Position numbers and translations under genes: made by a program. Below, in pieces: positions 44,559 to 53,743 of a stretch of 64,000 bases of DNA (within the stretch, counting starts at the first letter, position 1; each line of letters opens with the position of its first letter). Source of the stretch: CAZSSH01 sp964609825 (GTDB lineage Bacteria > Verrucomicrobiota > Lentisphaeria > Victivallales > Victivallaceae); contig CAZSSH010000002.1 in assembly GCA_964609825.1 (NCBI GenBank), positions 558,001-622,000 of the forward strand, read 5' to 3'. The notes under the pieces were generated by a model, which saw nothing but the letters and a program-made list of their open reading frames with translations, did not search any database and was not told the DNA's origin.

Positions 44559-45548
44559 ATGAGCAATCAAAAAATCGAAAATTGTCGGATTTTGATCACC
44601 GGCGGCGCCGGTTTTATCGGCTCCAATCTCGTTGAGCGCTTTTTGGCGCAAAACAACGAGGTGGTGGTTTTGGACAATTTTTTGACCGGTAAACGCGAGA
44701 ATCTGACGCCGTTTGCCAAGTTTGGTAACTTTTGTTTGATCGAGGGCGACATCCGCGATTTGGCGACTTGCCGTCAGGCGGTCGCCGGGGCCGATTATGT
44801 GCTCCACGAGGCTGCTTTGGGCTCGGTGCCGCGCTCGATCAAGGACCCGGTGACCAGCACCGAGATCAATATTTCAGGCTTCGTCAATGTCCTTTTTGCC
44901 GCGTATGAGGCCAAGGTCAAGCGTTTTGTCTATGCTGCGAGCTCGTCGGTTTACGGCGACAGTCAGGCTCCCGTCAAGACGGAGGACAACCTCGGTAAAC
45001 CGCTGAGTCCCTATGCGATTACCAAGTTGGTCAATGAGCTCTATGCGGAGAATTTCAGCAAAATCTACGGGATTGAAACCGTCGGCTTGCGCTACTTTAA
45101 CGTTTTCGGACGCCGTCAGGATCCCGAGGGGGTGTATGCGGCGGTGATTCCGCGTTTTGTCAAAGATATCATCAATCACCAGTCGCCGGTCATCAACGGC
45201 GACGGGGAGTACTCGCGCGACTTTACCTACATTGACAATGTGATCCAAGCCAACGAGCTCGCCATGCTGTCCACCCGGCCGGAGGCGCTCAATCAAGTCT
45301 ACAACATTGCTTGCGGTGAGCGAACGACGCTCAACGGGTTGTTTGCTCTCTTGCGCCAAAATCTCGCCAAGTTTGACCCGGCCGCCGCCGCCGTTGAGCC
45401 CGAATACGGTCCGACCCGCGCGGGCGACATCCCCCACAGCTTGGCCGACATCGCCAAGGCCCGCACCCTTTTGGGGTATGAGCCAAAATTTGACATCCGC
45501 GCCGGGGTGGAAGCCGCCGCCGCGTGGTATTTTGATCACCTCAAATAA
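44559..45548 (+). CDS. NAD-dependent UDP-N-acetylhexosamine 4-epimerase (WbpP-like)
   Basis: 329 residues of extended short-chain dehydrogenase fold. ITGGAGFIGSNLVERFL is the NAD site. SSSVYGDS (about 130) and SPYAITKL (catalytic YxxxK, about 150) are present. EAALGSVPRSIKDPVTS, RYFNVFGRRQDPEGVYAAVI and GDGEYSRDFTYIDNV match the WbpP/TviC branch that epimerises UDP-GlcNAc or its uronic acid. It provides an activated amino sugar for surface glycans. No signal peptide, cytoplasmic. Confidence 0.9.
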   Translation: MSNQKIENCRILITGGAGFIGSNLVERFLAQNNEVVVLDNFLTGKRENLTPFAKFGNFCLIEGDIRDLATCRQAVAGADYVLHEAALGSVPRSIKDPVTSTEINISGFVNVLFAAYEAKVKRFVYAASSSVYGDSQAPVKTEDNLGKPLSPYAITKLVNELYAENFSKIYGIETVGLRYFNVFGRRQDPEGVYAAVIPRFVKDIINHQSPVINGDGEYSRDFTYIDNVIQANELAMLSTRPEALNQVYNIACGERTTLNGLFALLRQNLAKFDPAAAAVEPEYGPTRAGDIPHSLADIAKARTLLGYEPKFDIRAGVEAAAAWYFDHLK

Positions 45549-45706
45549 TTTTGCTTTTGTGTCTTGCCCGGTTTTCCACCTTGCGGAAAATAATTACTTT
45601 GTGTTAAAAAAATCCGAAATATGGTGGTATTTGCCGCAAAACAGCATATATTACAATTGTTGTCGGATCGGACGGGATTGCTCGTCGGTAACAAAGGCGG
45701 CTTGGC

Positions 45707-46159
45707 ATGAATGAATTATTTCAAAAAAAACTGGGCGACTGGATCAAACCGCAGCTGATCAAATTTTTGGACAAGGAGTGTGACCGGGTGTTGACCGTTT
45801 TGGCGCAACTGTTGCCCCAAAAAGAGGTGGTCGCCAAGTGTGATATTGTCTTATCCGAGCTCAATATCGCCTATACCGGTGCCGGGCTGGTCAAACTGTT
45901 TACCAAGGCCGATGTTTTTAAAATTGATTTCGCTCATCATTTGGAGCGGCGGATTAAGACCGGGTTTGGTACCACCGCCCCTGAGCTGACCGCGATGCTG
46001 CCGCAGGGAGCGCTCAAATTTACCGTCGAAGGGGAGGGCAACTTGGACGAGATCGAGCTTGAGCTCGTTTATCTCGGACAGGGGATCAAACTCGGCCGGG
46101 CGGATTTCCGCTACCGGATCCGCGTCGATTTTCAATACCGGCCCGAGGCCGAAGTTTAG
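45707..46159 (+). CDS. Conserved-looking hypothetical protein
   Basis: 150 residues, no signal or membrane segment. A helical N-terminal half (LIKFLDKECDRVLTVLAQLL) is followed by a beta-rich C-terminus (FTVEGEGNLDEIELELVYLG). AAAGGCGG precedes ATG 45707. It lies 18 bp before the GH5-like gene and is probably cotranscribed with it and the DNA glycosylase gene. No family recognised. Confidence 0.7.
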   Translation: MNELFQKKLGDWIKPQLIKFLDKECDRVLTVLAQLLPQKEVVAKCDIVLSELNIAYTGAGLVKLFTKADVFKIDFAHHLERRIKTGFGTTAPELTAMLPQGALKFTVEGEGNLDEIELELVYLGQGIKLGRADFRYRIRVDFQYRPEAEV

Positions 46160-46177
46160 AGGATAAGGATTTGGATC

Positions 46178-47536
46178 ATGAAACGCTTGGAGATCAGCAC
46201 CCAGTCGCCGCGCTACTTTATGGATCAAACCGGCCAAACCTTTGTGCCGGTCGGGATCAATCTTTGCTTTCACCGTTACAGCGCCGGGGCTGACGAAGCG
46301 GAGGTTTTGGCTACTTACCGGCGCTGGCTGACCGGTTTTGCGGCCAACGGCGGCAACTTCATCCGCTTGTGGCTCTCGGCGCCGTTTTTTGAAATCATGC
46401 CCCAAAGCATTGGCGAATATGATGAAAAGCAAATGGCGCACGTCAAGGCCGTCGTCGCCATGGCCGAGGAACTCAAAATCAAGGTTAAATTCACCTTTGA
46501 GCACTTTCGCTCGGTGATGCCGCGCAAAGAGGCCGAGAGTTTTCCCGGTGCCGCCGCGTTTAACCGCGAGATGTATCACACGGTTGCGTCAGATATGCAT
46601 CAATATCTTACCTCGACCGAGTGCCGCCAAATTTATCTGGAGCGCGTCCGCCGTTTCGCCGCGGCCGGTTTGAGTGACTCGCCCGCCGCCGCCGTCTGGG
46701 AATTGTGGAACGAAATCGAGTGCATTGGCAGCATGTCCGACGTGGTGCCGTGGTGCGAGTACATGATCCCGGAGCTGGGAAAAATATTTCCCAATCAGTT
46801 GATCGTCACGAGCCTGGGCAGCTTTTCCTCGGCGCGGTCCTACGAGTGGTACACCCGCTTTGCCCGGCTCAAGGGCAACTCTTTTTTGCAGGTCCACCGC
46901 TATCTCGACCCCGGCGCCGAGCTGGATGTCTGCCGCGGGCCGGTGGATGTGCTGGCGGCCGACGCCGTCCAGCGCTTGCAAACCATGCGGGGCCACCGCG
47001 GCATGCTGCCGGTGCTGCTCGCCGAGTCGGGCGCGGTGGAGGCCAATCACGCCAATTTCTCGCGCTGGTATGAGTTTGACACCGAAGGAACGATATTGCA
47101 CGATGTCTTGTTTTCCCCGTTTTTCGCCGGGGCGGCCGGTTGCGGTCAAGCGTGGCACTGGGATTATATTTATGTCGACCGGCACAATTTGTGGCATCAC
47201 TTTGCCCGCTTTGTCCGGGGGCTGCACGGGCTTGACCCGGCGGCGGAAAATTTTGAGCCCTATTATACCGAAACGCGGCGGCTGCGCGTTTACGGTCTCC
47301 GGGGCAAGCATGGCAACTTGATCTGGTGCCGCGACAAGCTCGCCGACTGGTCCAGTGAGCTCGAGCACAAAATCCCGGCCACCATTGTCACCAATGAGGT
47401 CGTCCCCCTGGAGCGGTCCGGCCGGACAAGTTGTTATCAACCGTGGATCGACCGATTTACCGAGCCGGTGGTCACGGATCACCAGTGTCACTTGCCCGAG
47501 TTTCGCCGCTCGATTGTGATTTACAACCGGGCGTAG
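46178..47536 (+). CDS. GH5-like (clan GH-A) glycoside hydrolase, cytoplasmic
   Basis: 452 residues without a signal peptide. TIM-barrel landmarks: FVPVGINLCFHRYS at the first strand, NGGNFIRLWLSAPFFE, VKFTFEHFRS, the acid/base Glu in VWELWNEIECIGS (about 180) and the nucleophile-position Glu in PVLLAESGAVE (about 290), then WHWDYIYVDR. This is the pattern of GH5 and mannanase-like enzymes; the exact family and substrate are not determined. It probably acts on imported oligosaccharides. Neighbours are an unknown 150-residue protein and a DNA glycosylase. Confidence 0.78.
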   Translation: MKRLEISTQSPRYFMDQTGQTFVPVGINLCFHRYSAGADEAEVLATYRRWLTGFAANGGNFIRLWLSAPFFEIMPQSIGEYDEKQMAHVKAVVAMAEELKIKVKFTFEHFRSVMPRKEAESFPGAAAFNREMYHTVASDMHQYLTSTECRQIYLERVRRFAAAGLSDSPAAAVWELWNEIECIGSMSDVVPWCEYMIPELGKIFPNQLIVTSLGSFSSARSYEWYTRFARLKGNSFLQVHRYLDPGAELDVCRGPVDVLAADAVQRLQTMRGHRGMLPVLLAESGAVEANHANFSRWYEFDTEGTILHDVLFSPFFAGAAGCGQAWHWDYIYVDRHNLWHHFARFVRGLHGLDPAAENFEPYYTETRRLRVYGLRGKHGNLIWCRDKLADWSSELEHKIPATIVTNEVVPLERSGRTSCYQPWIDRFTEPVVTDHQCHLPEFRRSIVIYNRA

Positions 47537-47550
47537 CATTAGGGGGTTTG

Positions 47551-48033
47551 ATGGACGCTTGCACCTCGTTTGCCCCGGTGGCGCTGCCGGATGCGCAAAT
47601 TTTAATTTTGGGCTCGATGCCCGGCGATGAATCGCTGCGGCAGCAGCAATACTACGCTTTTCGCCACAACGTTTTTTGGCGGATCATGGGAGAAATTTAT
47701 CACTTTGACCCGGCATTGCCGTACCCGGAGCGGTTACTGGCTTTGGGGCAACATAAGATTGCCTTGTGGGATGTGCTGTCGGACTGCCGCCGCACGGGCT
47801 CGCTGGATGCAATGATCCGCGACGCCGTCCCCAACGAAATTCCCGCTTTGTTGCAGCGCTGCCCCAAAATCCGCAAAATTTGCTGCAACGGGACGACGGC
47901 GGGCAAATATTTGAAGCAATTTTACCCCGCGTTGGCGGTCGAAGCCGTGATTTTGCCCTCCACGAGTCCGGCGGCGGCAATCTACTCTTACCAAACCAAA
48001 CTTGAGCGCTGGCGCGGGGCCCTCGACAATTAG
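47551..48033 (+). CDS. Hypoxanthine-DNA glycosylase (UDG superfamily family 6)
   Basis: 160 residues. ILGSMPGDESLRQQQYYAFR followed by NVFWRI is the active-site block of the HDG branch. CCNGTTAGKYLKQFYP and LPSTSPAAAIYSYQTK complete the uracil-DNA-glycosylase fold, with the SPAAA loop. These enzymes excise deaminated bases such as hypoxanthine from DNA. ATG 47551 follows an AGGGGG-containing site 14 bp after the GH5-like gene; this association is probably accidental. Confidence 0.88.
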   Translation: MDACTSFAPVALPDAQILILGSMPGDESLRQQQYYAFRHNVFWRIMGEIYHFDPALPYPERLLALGQHKIALWDVLSDCRRTGSLDAMIRDAVPNEIPALLQRCPKIRKICCNGTTAGKYLKQFYPALAVEAVILPSTSPAAAIYSYQTKLERWRGALDN

Positions 48034-48131
48034 TCTTTGAGAAACTCCGACGGTGCTTTGCCGGTGACTTTGCCGGGAACGGTCAAGTGTTTCAAATGCG
48101 TATAGCCGTCAGGATTTGTTTCGCATATTGC
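48030..48131 (-). pseudogene. C-terminal gene remnant
   Basis: On the minus strand a frame reads AICETNPDGYTHLKHLTVPG then KVTGKAPSEFLKD and stops at 48030-48032. It has no start of its own: an in-frame stop lies a few bases upstream, directly beside the end of the HpcH-type aldolase gene. It looks like the last 33 residues of a lost protein, so the aldolase operon probably joined here by a deletion or insertion. Parent gene not recognised. Confidence 0.5.
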
Positions 48132-48953
48132 TCATTTGTGATAAAGATTATTTGAATTTGATGAGCTGTTTTGCGATCCGTAAATAGTATGGATGATATT
48201 GGAGTAGCTTGCTCCGAGAATAGCCACATCCGCACCAATATTGAGAAATTGATATCCTTCTTGAATCAAACTCATATAATTGTCCAAACCGGCAACAGTC
48301 CCGGCGAATTTCCCATGCCGTTTGGCGGTGTCGGCAACCTGCTGTCTTGCGGCAACCAGTTCAGGGTGATTGAAATCACCGGGATGACCAATGGCGTGAC
48401 TGAAGTCACCCGGACCAAAAAACAGCATATCGTATCCCGGAACCGCGGCAATATCGTCCAATTCCTTTAATGGTTCGGGATCTTCGATTTGAAGAATGAT
48501 AAATCGTTCGCGGTTGGCTTGCTTGAGATAATCTATTAATATCGTCCGCCCGTAATTGCCGTCGGCGTTACCGCCGTCAAGCGGACGGCGGCCAATCGGA
48601 TAAAAACGGGTGTCGCGAACAATTGTTTTGGTTTCTTCCAGACTCATTACATGCGGGACCATAATTCCGGTTGCATCCATCTCTAACGGACGAATCAAAT
48701 TGCTGTAGCAACCCTTGGGAACCCGGCACAACAGGTCGCAGTCTGTATTTTTAGTTGCGAGGATCTGTGTTTCGAGTTCGCGATAATCTCCGCCGGTATG
48801 CTCTTGGCAGGTCCACAAACAGTCGAATCCGCTGGCGGCGGCGATTTCATAGGCTCTGGAGTCCGAGAGATTCATTTTGGTGCAAAAAGCAATTTGTCCG
48901 TTGCGAAGTTTGCGCAATACTTTACTTTGGCGCATATTGAATTTCAAAGTCAT
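48132..48953 (-). CDS. HpcH/HpaI-family aldolase
   Basis: 273 residues of the class II pyruvate aldolase fold. Landmarks are FDCLWTCQEH, LLCRVPKGCYSNLIRPLEMD, ATGIMVPHVMSLEETKTIV (metal and active-site region), IILQIEDPEPL (metal-binding Glu) and MLFFGPGDFSHAIGHPGDF. Related enzymes cleave 2-keto-3-deoxy acids such as 2-keto-3-deoxy-L-rhamnonate or -glucarate into pyruvate and an aldehyde. Last gene of the FadR-led operon, so it likely handles the acid sugar released by the GH39-like enzyme. Confidence 0.88.
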   Translation of the reverse strand: MTLKFNMRQSKVLRKLRNGQIAFCTKMNLSDSRAYEIAAASGFDCLWTCQEHTGGDYRELETQILATKNTDCDLLCRVPKGCYSNLIRPLEMDATGIMVPHVMSLEETKTIVRDTRFYPIGRRPLDGGNADGNYGRTILIDYLKQANRERFIILQIEDPEPLKELDDIAAVPGYDMLFFGPGDFSHAIGHPGDFNHPELVAARQQVADTAKRHGKFAGTVAGLDNYMSLIQEGYQFLNIGADVAILGASYSNIIHTIYGSQNSSSNSNNLYHK

Positions 48954-48970
48954 AATATTTCCTCGTATCG

Positions 48971-50140
48971 TCAGTGATTCGTTGATGAAAATAGTTTAGT
49001 ATCAAAGGTTAACCGGGCCAAAAGCGTGTCGCCCCAATAATTGTTTTGCATGGCTTCTTCCCCCGTGGTGACAATCGCTTCGTTTTCGTCCAGTTGCGTT
49101 GCATGAAAGTTGCCCATCCCGGGAATATTGGCGGGGTCATTGCCAACGGAGCGACAGGGAATGATAATTTGTTCGGTTTGAGATTTCAGGCGCAGTGTTG
49201 ACTCATCCACCTCGGCGATAAACAGCGGCGCGCGCCACCGAAAAATATTTTTATTTTCTTGATTTTCCCGGTTGTAAATCAAATAAATCTTGTCGCCTAA
49301 TATCAACCAATGTTGTTGTGTGCTGCTCATTTTTAACGGCGTGCCGTTTTCCCAGCACCATGGTTGTATCGGGTCCCACCGCAGACCGTCTCGGGAGCTG
49401 GTGACATAACCGTGATCGTCCTCGGCGCGGATGGTCATATAATTAATTCCGGCATGAAATACAAGAGACGGTTCCAGCAATCCCCGGCCGCGGGGCAACT
49501 CGATTACTTGACCGATGCCGGTAATTTTGAGCTCATCCCCGTCAAATTCCGCTTGGCAGGTCGTTACCATACGATCTTTGCGGTCAAACAATCCAAAGGT
49601 CATGGGAATTAATATTTTTCCTTGCGGGTTGAAAATTTTTTGGGAGCAACCGCATGAATAGATACTGCAATTGCGGAATAATTCATGATTCAGCCGACGG
49701 CGTTTTTGGCACCATCCTTGCTGCGGGTCATATACGGTATAAACCGGATAGCGATTGAGCTTGGGGCCGGGGCTCTCGACTCTGAAATCGGATAACGAGT
49801 CAAACAATCGTCCGTTATGATAATAAACATTGTGTCCGATTGCAACGGCTTTGCCGGATGCATCATGAAAATCGGGGACAACGTCGCAAACGCCCTCTTC
49901 GATGTCTCCGGAAATCGGAATGCGTCCCAAGCCGGGTACTAATTCCGGCGCGGTCCAAATTTTGCCGCGGTCGATTGAGGTGCAATACACCACTGGACCG
50001 TAAAAGTCACTGCCGCCAATGCTTTGCATGGTCATCAGCAAGGACGAGTCGGTCGGCAGCAAACAAGCTCTGGGATGAAACCAACTGGTTGCGCTTCCAT
50101 CCCGATTTGTCCATAATTTTTTTAAATCAATTGTCAACAT
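48971..50140 (-). CDS. Sialidase/neuraminidase-superfamily beta-propeller protein
   Basis: 389 residues, no signal peptide. The propeller nature is suggested by repeated blades: WFHPRACLLPTDSSLLMTMQ, VYCTSIDRGKIWTAPE (an Asp box), YVTSSRDGLRWDP (a second, weak box) and KIYLIYNRENQ. The fold is shared by sialidases and several other glycan-active enzymes. It lies 12 bp after the GH39-like gene and 18 bp before the aldolase. Function uncertain; perhaps a cytoplasmic glycosidase or lyase acting on the same oligosaccharide. Confidence 0.68.
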   Translation of the reverse strand: MLTIDLKKLWTNRDGSATSWFHPRACLLPTDSSLLMTMQSIGGSDFYGPVVYCTSIDRGKIWTAPELVPGLGRIPISGDIEEGVCDVVPDFHDASGKAVAIGHNVYYHNGRLFDSLSDFRVESPGPKLNRYPVYTVYDPQQGWCQKRRRLNHELFRNCSIYSCGCSQKIFNPQGKILIPMTFGLFDRKDRMVTTCQAEFDGDELKITGIGQVIELPRGRGLLEPSLVFHAGINYMTIRAEDDHGYVTSSRDGLRWDPIQPWCWENGTPLKMSSTQQHWLILGDKIYLIYNRENQENKNIFRWRAPLFIAEVDESTLRLKSQTEQIIIPCRSVGNDPANIPGMGNFHATQLDENEAIVTTGEEAMQNNYWGDTLLARLTFDTKLFSSTNH

Positions 50141-50151
50141 GGGGTCTCTTA

Positions 50152-52773
50152 TTATTGTTGTTTGTCACTATTGTTTGTCGGTGTCGTTTGCGGCGATATG
50201 ATTAACATATCCGAAATCGTCAACTGATTGTCCGGCATTTCCTGAAGGTGGGGACAGGCGATAATAATACCGAATTTAACGATTTTGTCGGTGTCAAGTT
50301 TTTGATTTTCATCCAACTCCCCGTTGGCCTTGATGAAATCGCTGACATAAACAGGCATTACTTGCCACCCTTCCCGGTCGATATCGTTGATCGGAAGTGC
50401 GGTTTCGTAGCGCGCTCCGTCTGCTTCCCACAAAGTTAACTTTATCAGACAATGATGTTTCAACAATTTTCCGCGCAATACAATAATGCTCTCGGGGGTA
50501 AATTGTTTGGAAAATTCGGTAAATGAAATTGTCGGTGTCGCCCAAGTCCGATAGCCTTTAAAATCAGGAAATGAGGCATTGATCACCGCCTGATTTTCCT
50601 CATTCAGCGATAATTGCATTTTTCCGCCTTTAAAAATATTGTTGGTTTTCCATTGCTTCAAATTGGCAGGAGCGAGATCAATGACATTTGCGGAATTTTT
50701 TCTAAAAAATAACAGATCGTCAGAAACAATGCGTAAGGCAAAGTCAACCGGAAGAATTTTGCATTTGTCGGAGTCAATCCCGGAGAAAGATACATGGTAT
50801 TCCCCGGTTGCGATTACCTGATCGGTTAACTCTCCATCCAGTACGGTTTCAACGAAACTTTGCGGCGGAATTGCGAGTGTTTGCGGCAGATGGTGCCGAA
50901 CCGACAGGGCCGGATCTGCCCGGACAGTCAGATTAACTGTTTTTTCGCGGTCAGATAAATTATTGATTTTGACTTTGAGTTTGTAATTGCGGTCTGAATT
51001 TTGGTTGAGTTTCAAATAACTTTTATTAACCGAGTAAGATTCCGCAGCGGAAAAGACCGGTTGTAAAATAATTGACGACAAAGATTGATTAATTGTTTCG
51101 GTTGCCGGAAATTTTGGGGCCGGGATAATCTGTTTGCCGTATTTCCGCTCCATGTCGGCTTGAGATAAATCCAAATAGGCGATTCCGTCTTCCAATCCAT
51201 ACCCATTTTGATCAAAGCAAAGCTTTCTTCCGTCAATCCCCTCGGCATCATATGCTCCATCGGGAAGGTTTTGGGGAGCCAGCGATTGCCCCGGCTTGCC
51301 GATTAATACAATGACCGCTCTGGCATTTCCGGTAAAAATTTTAGCTTTGACATTGTTGTCCCAAGTGATTTCTCCGATCAATTTTTTGCCGGATAAGGCT
51401 CGGATGATTTGCGCGTAGACCGCCATATTGTGGAGCGGCGTGTAATGATAATCAATGCATCCGTTGCCGTAAAACCGTCGGTTGCGCATTTGGATGATGT
51501 CCGTCGGCCAAGTAATCATCGAAAACGGAAAATAACGAGCTACGCCGTCGGCGCGGCATTCAACTGCGAGGATTGCATTGTCCAAACAGTTGTTATAAAC
51601 CATTGATGCCGGATTTTCCGCTTTGGGCCGTTTTGCATAGATATTTTCACGGAAAAATCCGCTGGATGACTCAGTAATCCATATTTGTCGGTTGGGTACA
51701 ATCTCGCGTAATCCGCTGATGATCCCCGGTGCAGAGTTTGAGTTGTCATAAACGTGCAAACTTACAAAAGAAACACTGTCCATTACGCCGTTGCGTTGGC
51801 ATTGACGGATATAATTGCGGTCAAGAAATGAAAAGCCGCCATTCGTGATTTTGATGCGTTCCTGCTGTCCAGCCCAGGCAAATGCTTTTACCACTGCGGA
51901 AAATTCTGCAACGTTGCCCTTGTGTCCATCGTGATTGGGCTCATTCCAGACCTGAAAGCAATCCCAGTAGGCATTCCAGCGCGATGCCCATTCGCGCCAG
52001 GCGACAGTTGCTTCAATCAAATTAGCGGGAAACTCCGATTGTGGCGCGTTTTTTAGCCAGGCGGGAGATCCGGGAGCAAATTCCAACATGCCGATCCCGT
52101 TTTCTTTTAAGGTTTGTCGCAGCTCCTCATGAACTTTGGCAAAGCGGCCGGGGGGGATCTTCGCCTCCGGTTGCCAAACACCTTTGCTCGGATTAAGGTC
52201 ATTCCATTTACTGATATCCCGGACTGTACTGATGCCAATCCTCCGTAAATTTTTTATCAACGGCTCTCGGTATTGTTGGCGCATGTAAAATGTAAAATAT
52301 ATGCCGATCCCGAAAAACGGATCCCGTTCTCCCTGATACGCCGGCAAAGCGCAGACTCCGAAACGCTCTTCCAGCTCAGTGATTTCCAATTCAAAAAAAC
52401 CTTGCGGAAAAATCAGGTTAATTTGCATAATACCATTGCATACGGGAGCTGTTCCGGTTGAAATTTCACGCCCGCGGTAATCCATCAGCCGGTATCCAAG
52501 ACTGGTTGTTTCCGTCCAGTCATAAAGATCATTCATTTTGAAACGAATGGTTGTCATTTCTCCCGGAGTGACAAAATATTCCGTAAGATCGACGGGGACG
52601 AGCGGTGCGGTCTGGTAGTGGTAATCAGCTAAATAATGCGGTAGCTCCTGACTTCGGGTGGCGGGTGAATATTTTTTTTTCTCCGCGGCGTGCAATGACG
52701 TAACCAATAATGTGGCGATAAATGTGAATATTGCCAGATATAAGAGTTGGCGGTTAACTAAATAACAGCTCAT
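50152..52773 (-). CDS. Exported GH39-like (clan GH-A) glycoside hydrolase
   Basis: 873 residues. N-terminal signal segment LLYLAIFTFIATLLVTSLHA. A beta domain (about 35-145) precedes a TIM barrel. Its acid/base Glu is in DCFQVWNEPNHDGH and the nucleophile Glu in RQIWITESSSGF, as in GH39/GH30-type enzymes. The strand-1 motif is FGIGIYFTFYM and the strand-2 motif TVRDISKWNDLNP. C-terminal beta domains (about 560-873), one perhaps carbohydrate-binding, follow. Third gene of the FadR-led operon. An acidic or deoxy-sugar glycan is suggested by the aldolase at its end. Confidence 0.8.
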   Translation of the reverse strand: MSCYLVNRQLLYLAIFTFIATLLVTSLHAAEKKKYSPATRSQELPHYLADYHYQTAPLVPVDLTEYFVTPGEMTTIRFKMNDLYDWTETTSLGYRLMDYRGREISTGTAPVCNGIMQINLIFPQGFFELEITELEERFGVCALPAYQGERDPFFGIGIYFTFYMRQQYREPLIKNLRRIGISTVRDISKWNDLNPSKGVWQPEAKIPPGRFAKVHEELRQTLKENGIGMLEFAPGSPAWLKNAPQSEFPANLIEATVAWREWASRWNAYWDCFQVWNEPNHDGHKGNVAEFSAVVKAFAWAGQQERIKITNGGFSFLDRNYIRQCQRNGVMDSVSFVSLHVYDNSNSAPGIISGLREIVPNRQIWITESSSGFFRENIYAKRPKAENPASMVYNNCLDNAILAVECRADGVARYFPFSMITWPTDIIQMRNRRFYGNGCIDYHYTPLHNMAVYAQIIRALSGKKLIGEITWDNNVKAKIFTGNARAVIVLIGKPGQSLAPQNLPDGAYDAEGIDGRKLCFDQNGYGLEDGIAYLDLSQADMERKYGKQIIPAPKFPATETINQSLSSIILQPVFSAAESYSVNKSYLKLNQNSDRNYKLKVKINNLSDREKTVNLTVRADPALSVRHHLPQTLAIPPQSFVETVLDGELTDQVIATGEYHVSFSGIDSDKCKILPVDFALRIVSDDLLFFRKNSANVIDLAPANLKQWKTNNIFKGGKMQLSLNEENQAVINASFPDFKGYRTWATPTISFTEFSKQFTPESIIVLRGKLLKHHCLIKLTLWEADGARYETALPINDIDREGWQVMPVYVSDFIKANGELDENQKLDTDKIVKFGIIIACPHLQEMPDNQLTISDMLIISPQTTPTNNSDKQQ

Positions 52774-52848
52774 TCTGATTTTTCTCCGATATTTTTCTGG
52801 TGATTTTTTGCTTGTAATTACTTAAATTCAGGTGTATTTCGGAAAAAA

Positions 52849-53580
52849 TCAATTATTTTCCGGATCGTACCAATAGTAGTCGCCGTTGGCGTCGGTTCTC
52901 ATGACGGAAAGGCGGCGGTAGTCAATCCACTCGACGTGGCCGTCTTGAAACAGTGAATTTGAACCGCCATTGGGACCGTGGGCCATATAACGGCTTGAGC
53001 CGTCCGGTCTGGTGCGATATGTGTCTGCCATGACGGGCCACCTTTCGGTATTGAGTCCCAATACTTTGGCTTGACGCCGTTTGAGACTGTGACGACAAGT
53101 CCTGGCATTGATAGCCAACAGTGTTTGGTCGGTTCTTCCGCCAGCAATCAGCGAATAACCTACAGTGCGTGTGCCGCTGAGGCTGCCGGCAGAATAATTG
53201 TAGTAGCCTGGGGTCGCTTCCATCCCATAATCTTCTTGGGAAGGACACCAAAATAATTTTTTGGTCATCTTTTGAGCGAAAGAAACTTCATTAATGGTTC
53301 GTTTGGTTAAAATTGGCGGATGTATCTGATAACCGCTGCTGCCCGCAGCGGTAAACTGTTCGGCGCTATTATCCGGGTAATAGGATTTATTTTCATCGCA
53401 GTAGGAGTTAAGGGTCACTCCCCATTGTTTGAGATTGTTGGCGCAACTGATGACTCTGGCTCTGCTTCTTGCTTTATTCAGCGCAGGAAGCAGTAAACTG
53501 GCTAAAATTGCAATAATTGCAATTACTACTAAAAGTTCAATCAATGTAAATGCCGATAACCTTGTCTTTTTACGCATCAT
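52849..53580 (-). CDS. Pseudopilin-like protein
   Basis: 243 residues from ATG 53580 (MMRKKTRLS), where GGAG lies upstream. The prepilin helix is SAFTLIELLVVIAIIAILAS, with Ala before Phe+1 and Glu+5 present. It ends with a GPNGGSNSLFQDGHVEW-type DG motif; the nearest His is 11 residues before DG, so H-X9-DG is relaxed. It lies between the FadR-type regulator and the GH39-like gene, repeating the regulator-pseudopilin-hydrolase order. Confidence 0.86.
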   Translation of the reverse strand: MMRKKTRLSAFTLIELLVVIAIIAILASLLLPALNKARSRARVISCANNLKQWGVTLNSYCDENKSYYPDNSAEQFTAAGSSGYQIHPPILTKRTINEVSFAQKMTKKLFWCPSQEDYGMEATPGYYNYSAGSLSGTRTVGYSLIAGGRTDQTLLAINARTCRHSLKRRQAKVLGLNTERWPVMADTYRTRPDGSSRYMAHGPNGGSNSLFQDGHVEWIDYRRLSVMRTDANGDYYWYDPENN

Positions 53581-53743
53581 TATGCTCTCCTTTTTGGTTG
53601 TGATCAAATGGTTTAAAATGCTCCAATTTTATAAAGTTTTGCATTGCAATGTTTCTATGGTGACTGTTTGTGTTTGATTTTTACAGTTTGACTTGTATGC
53701 CAGAATTGTACATTGACTTATCCCGGAGTTTTCAACCCAATGG

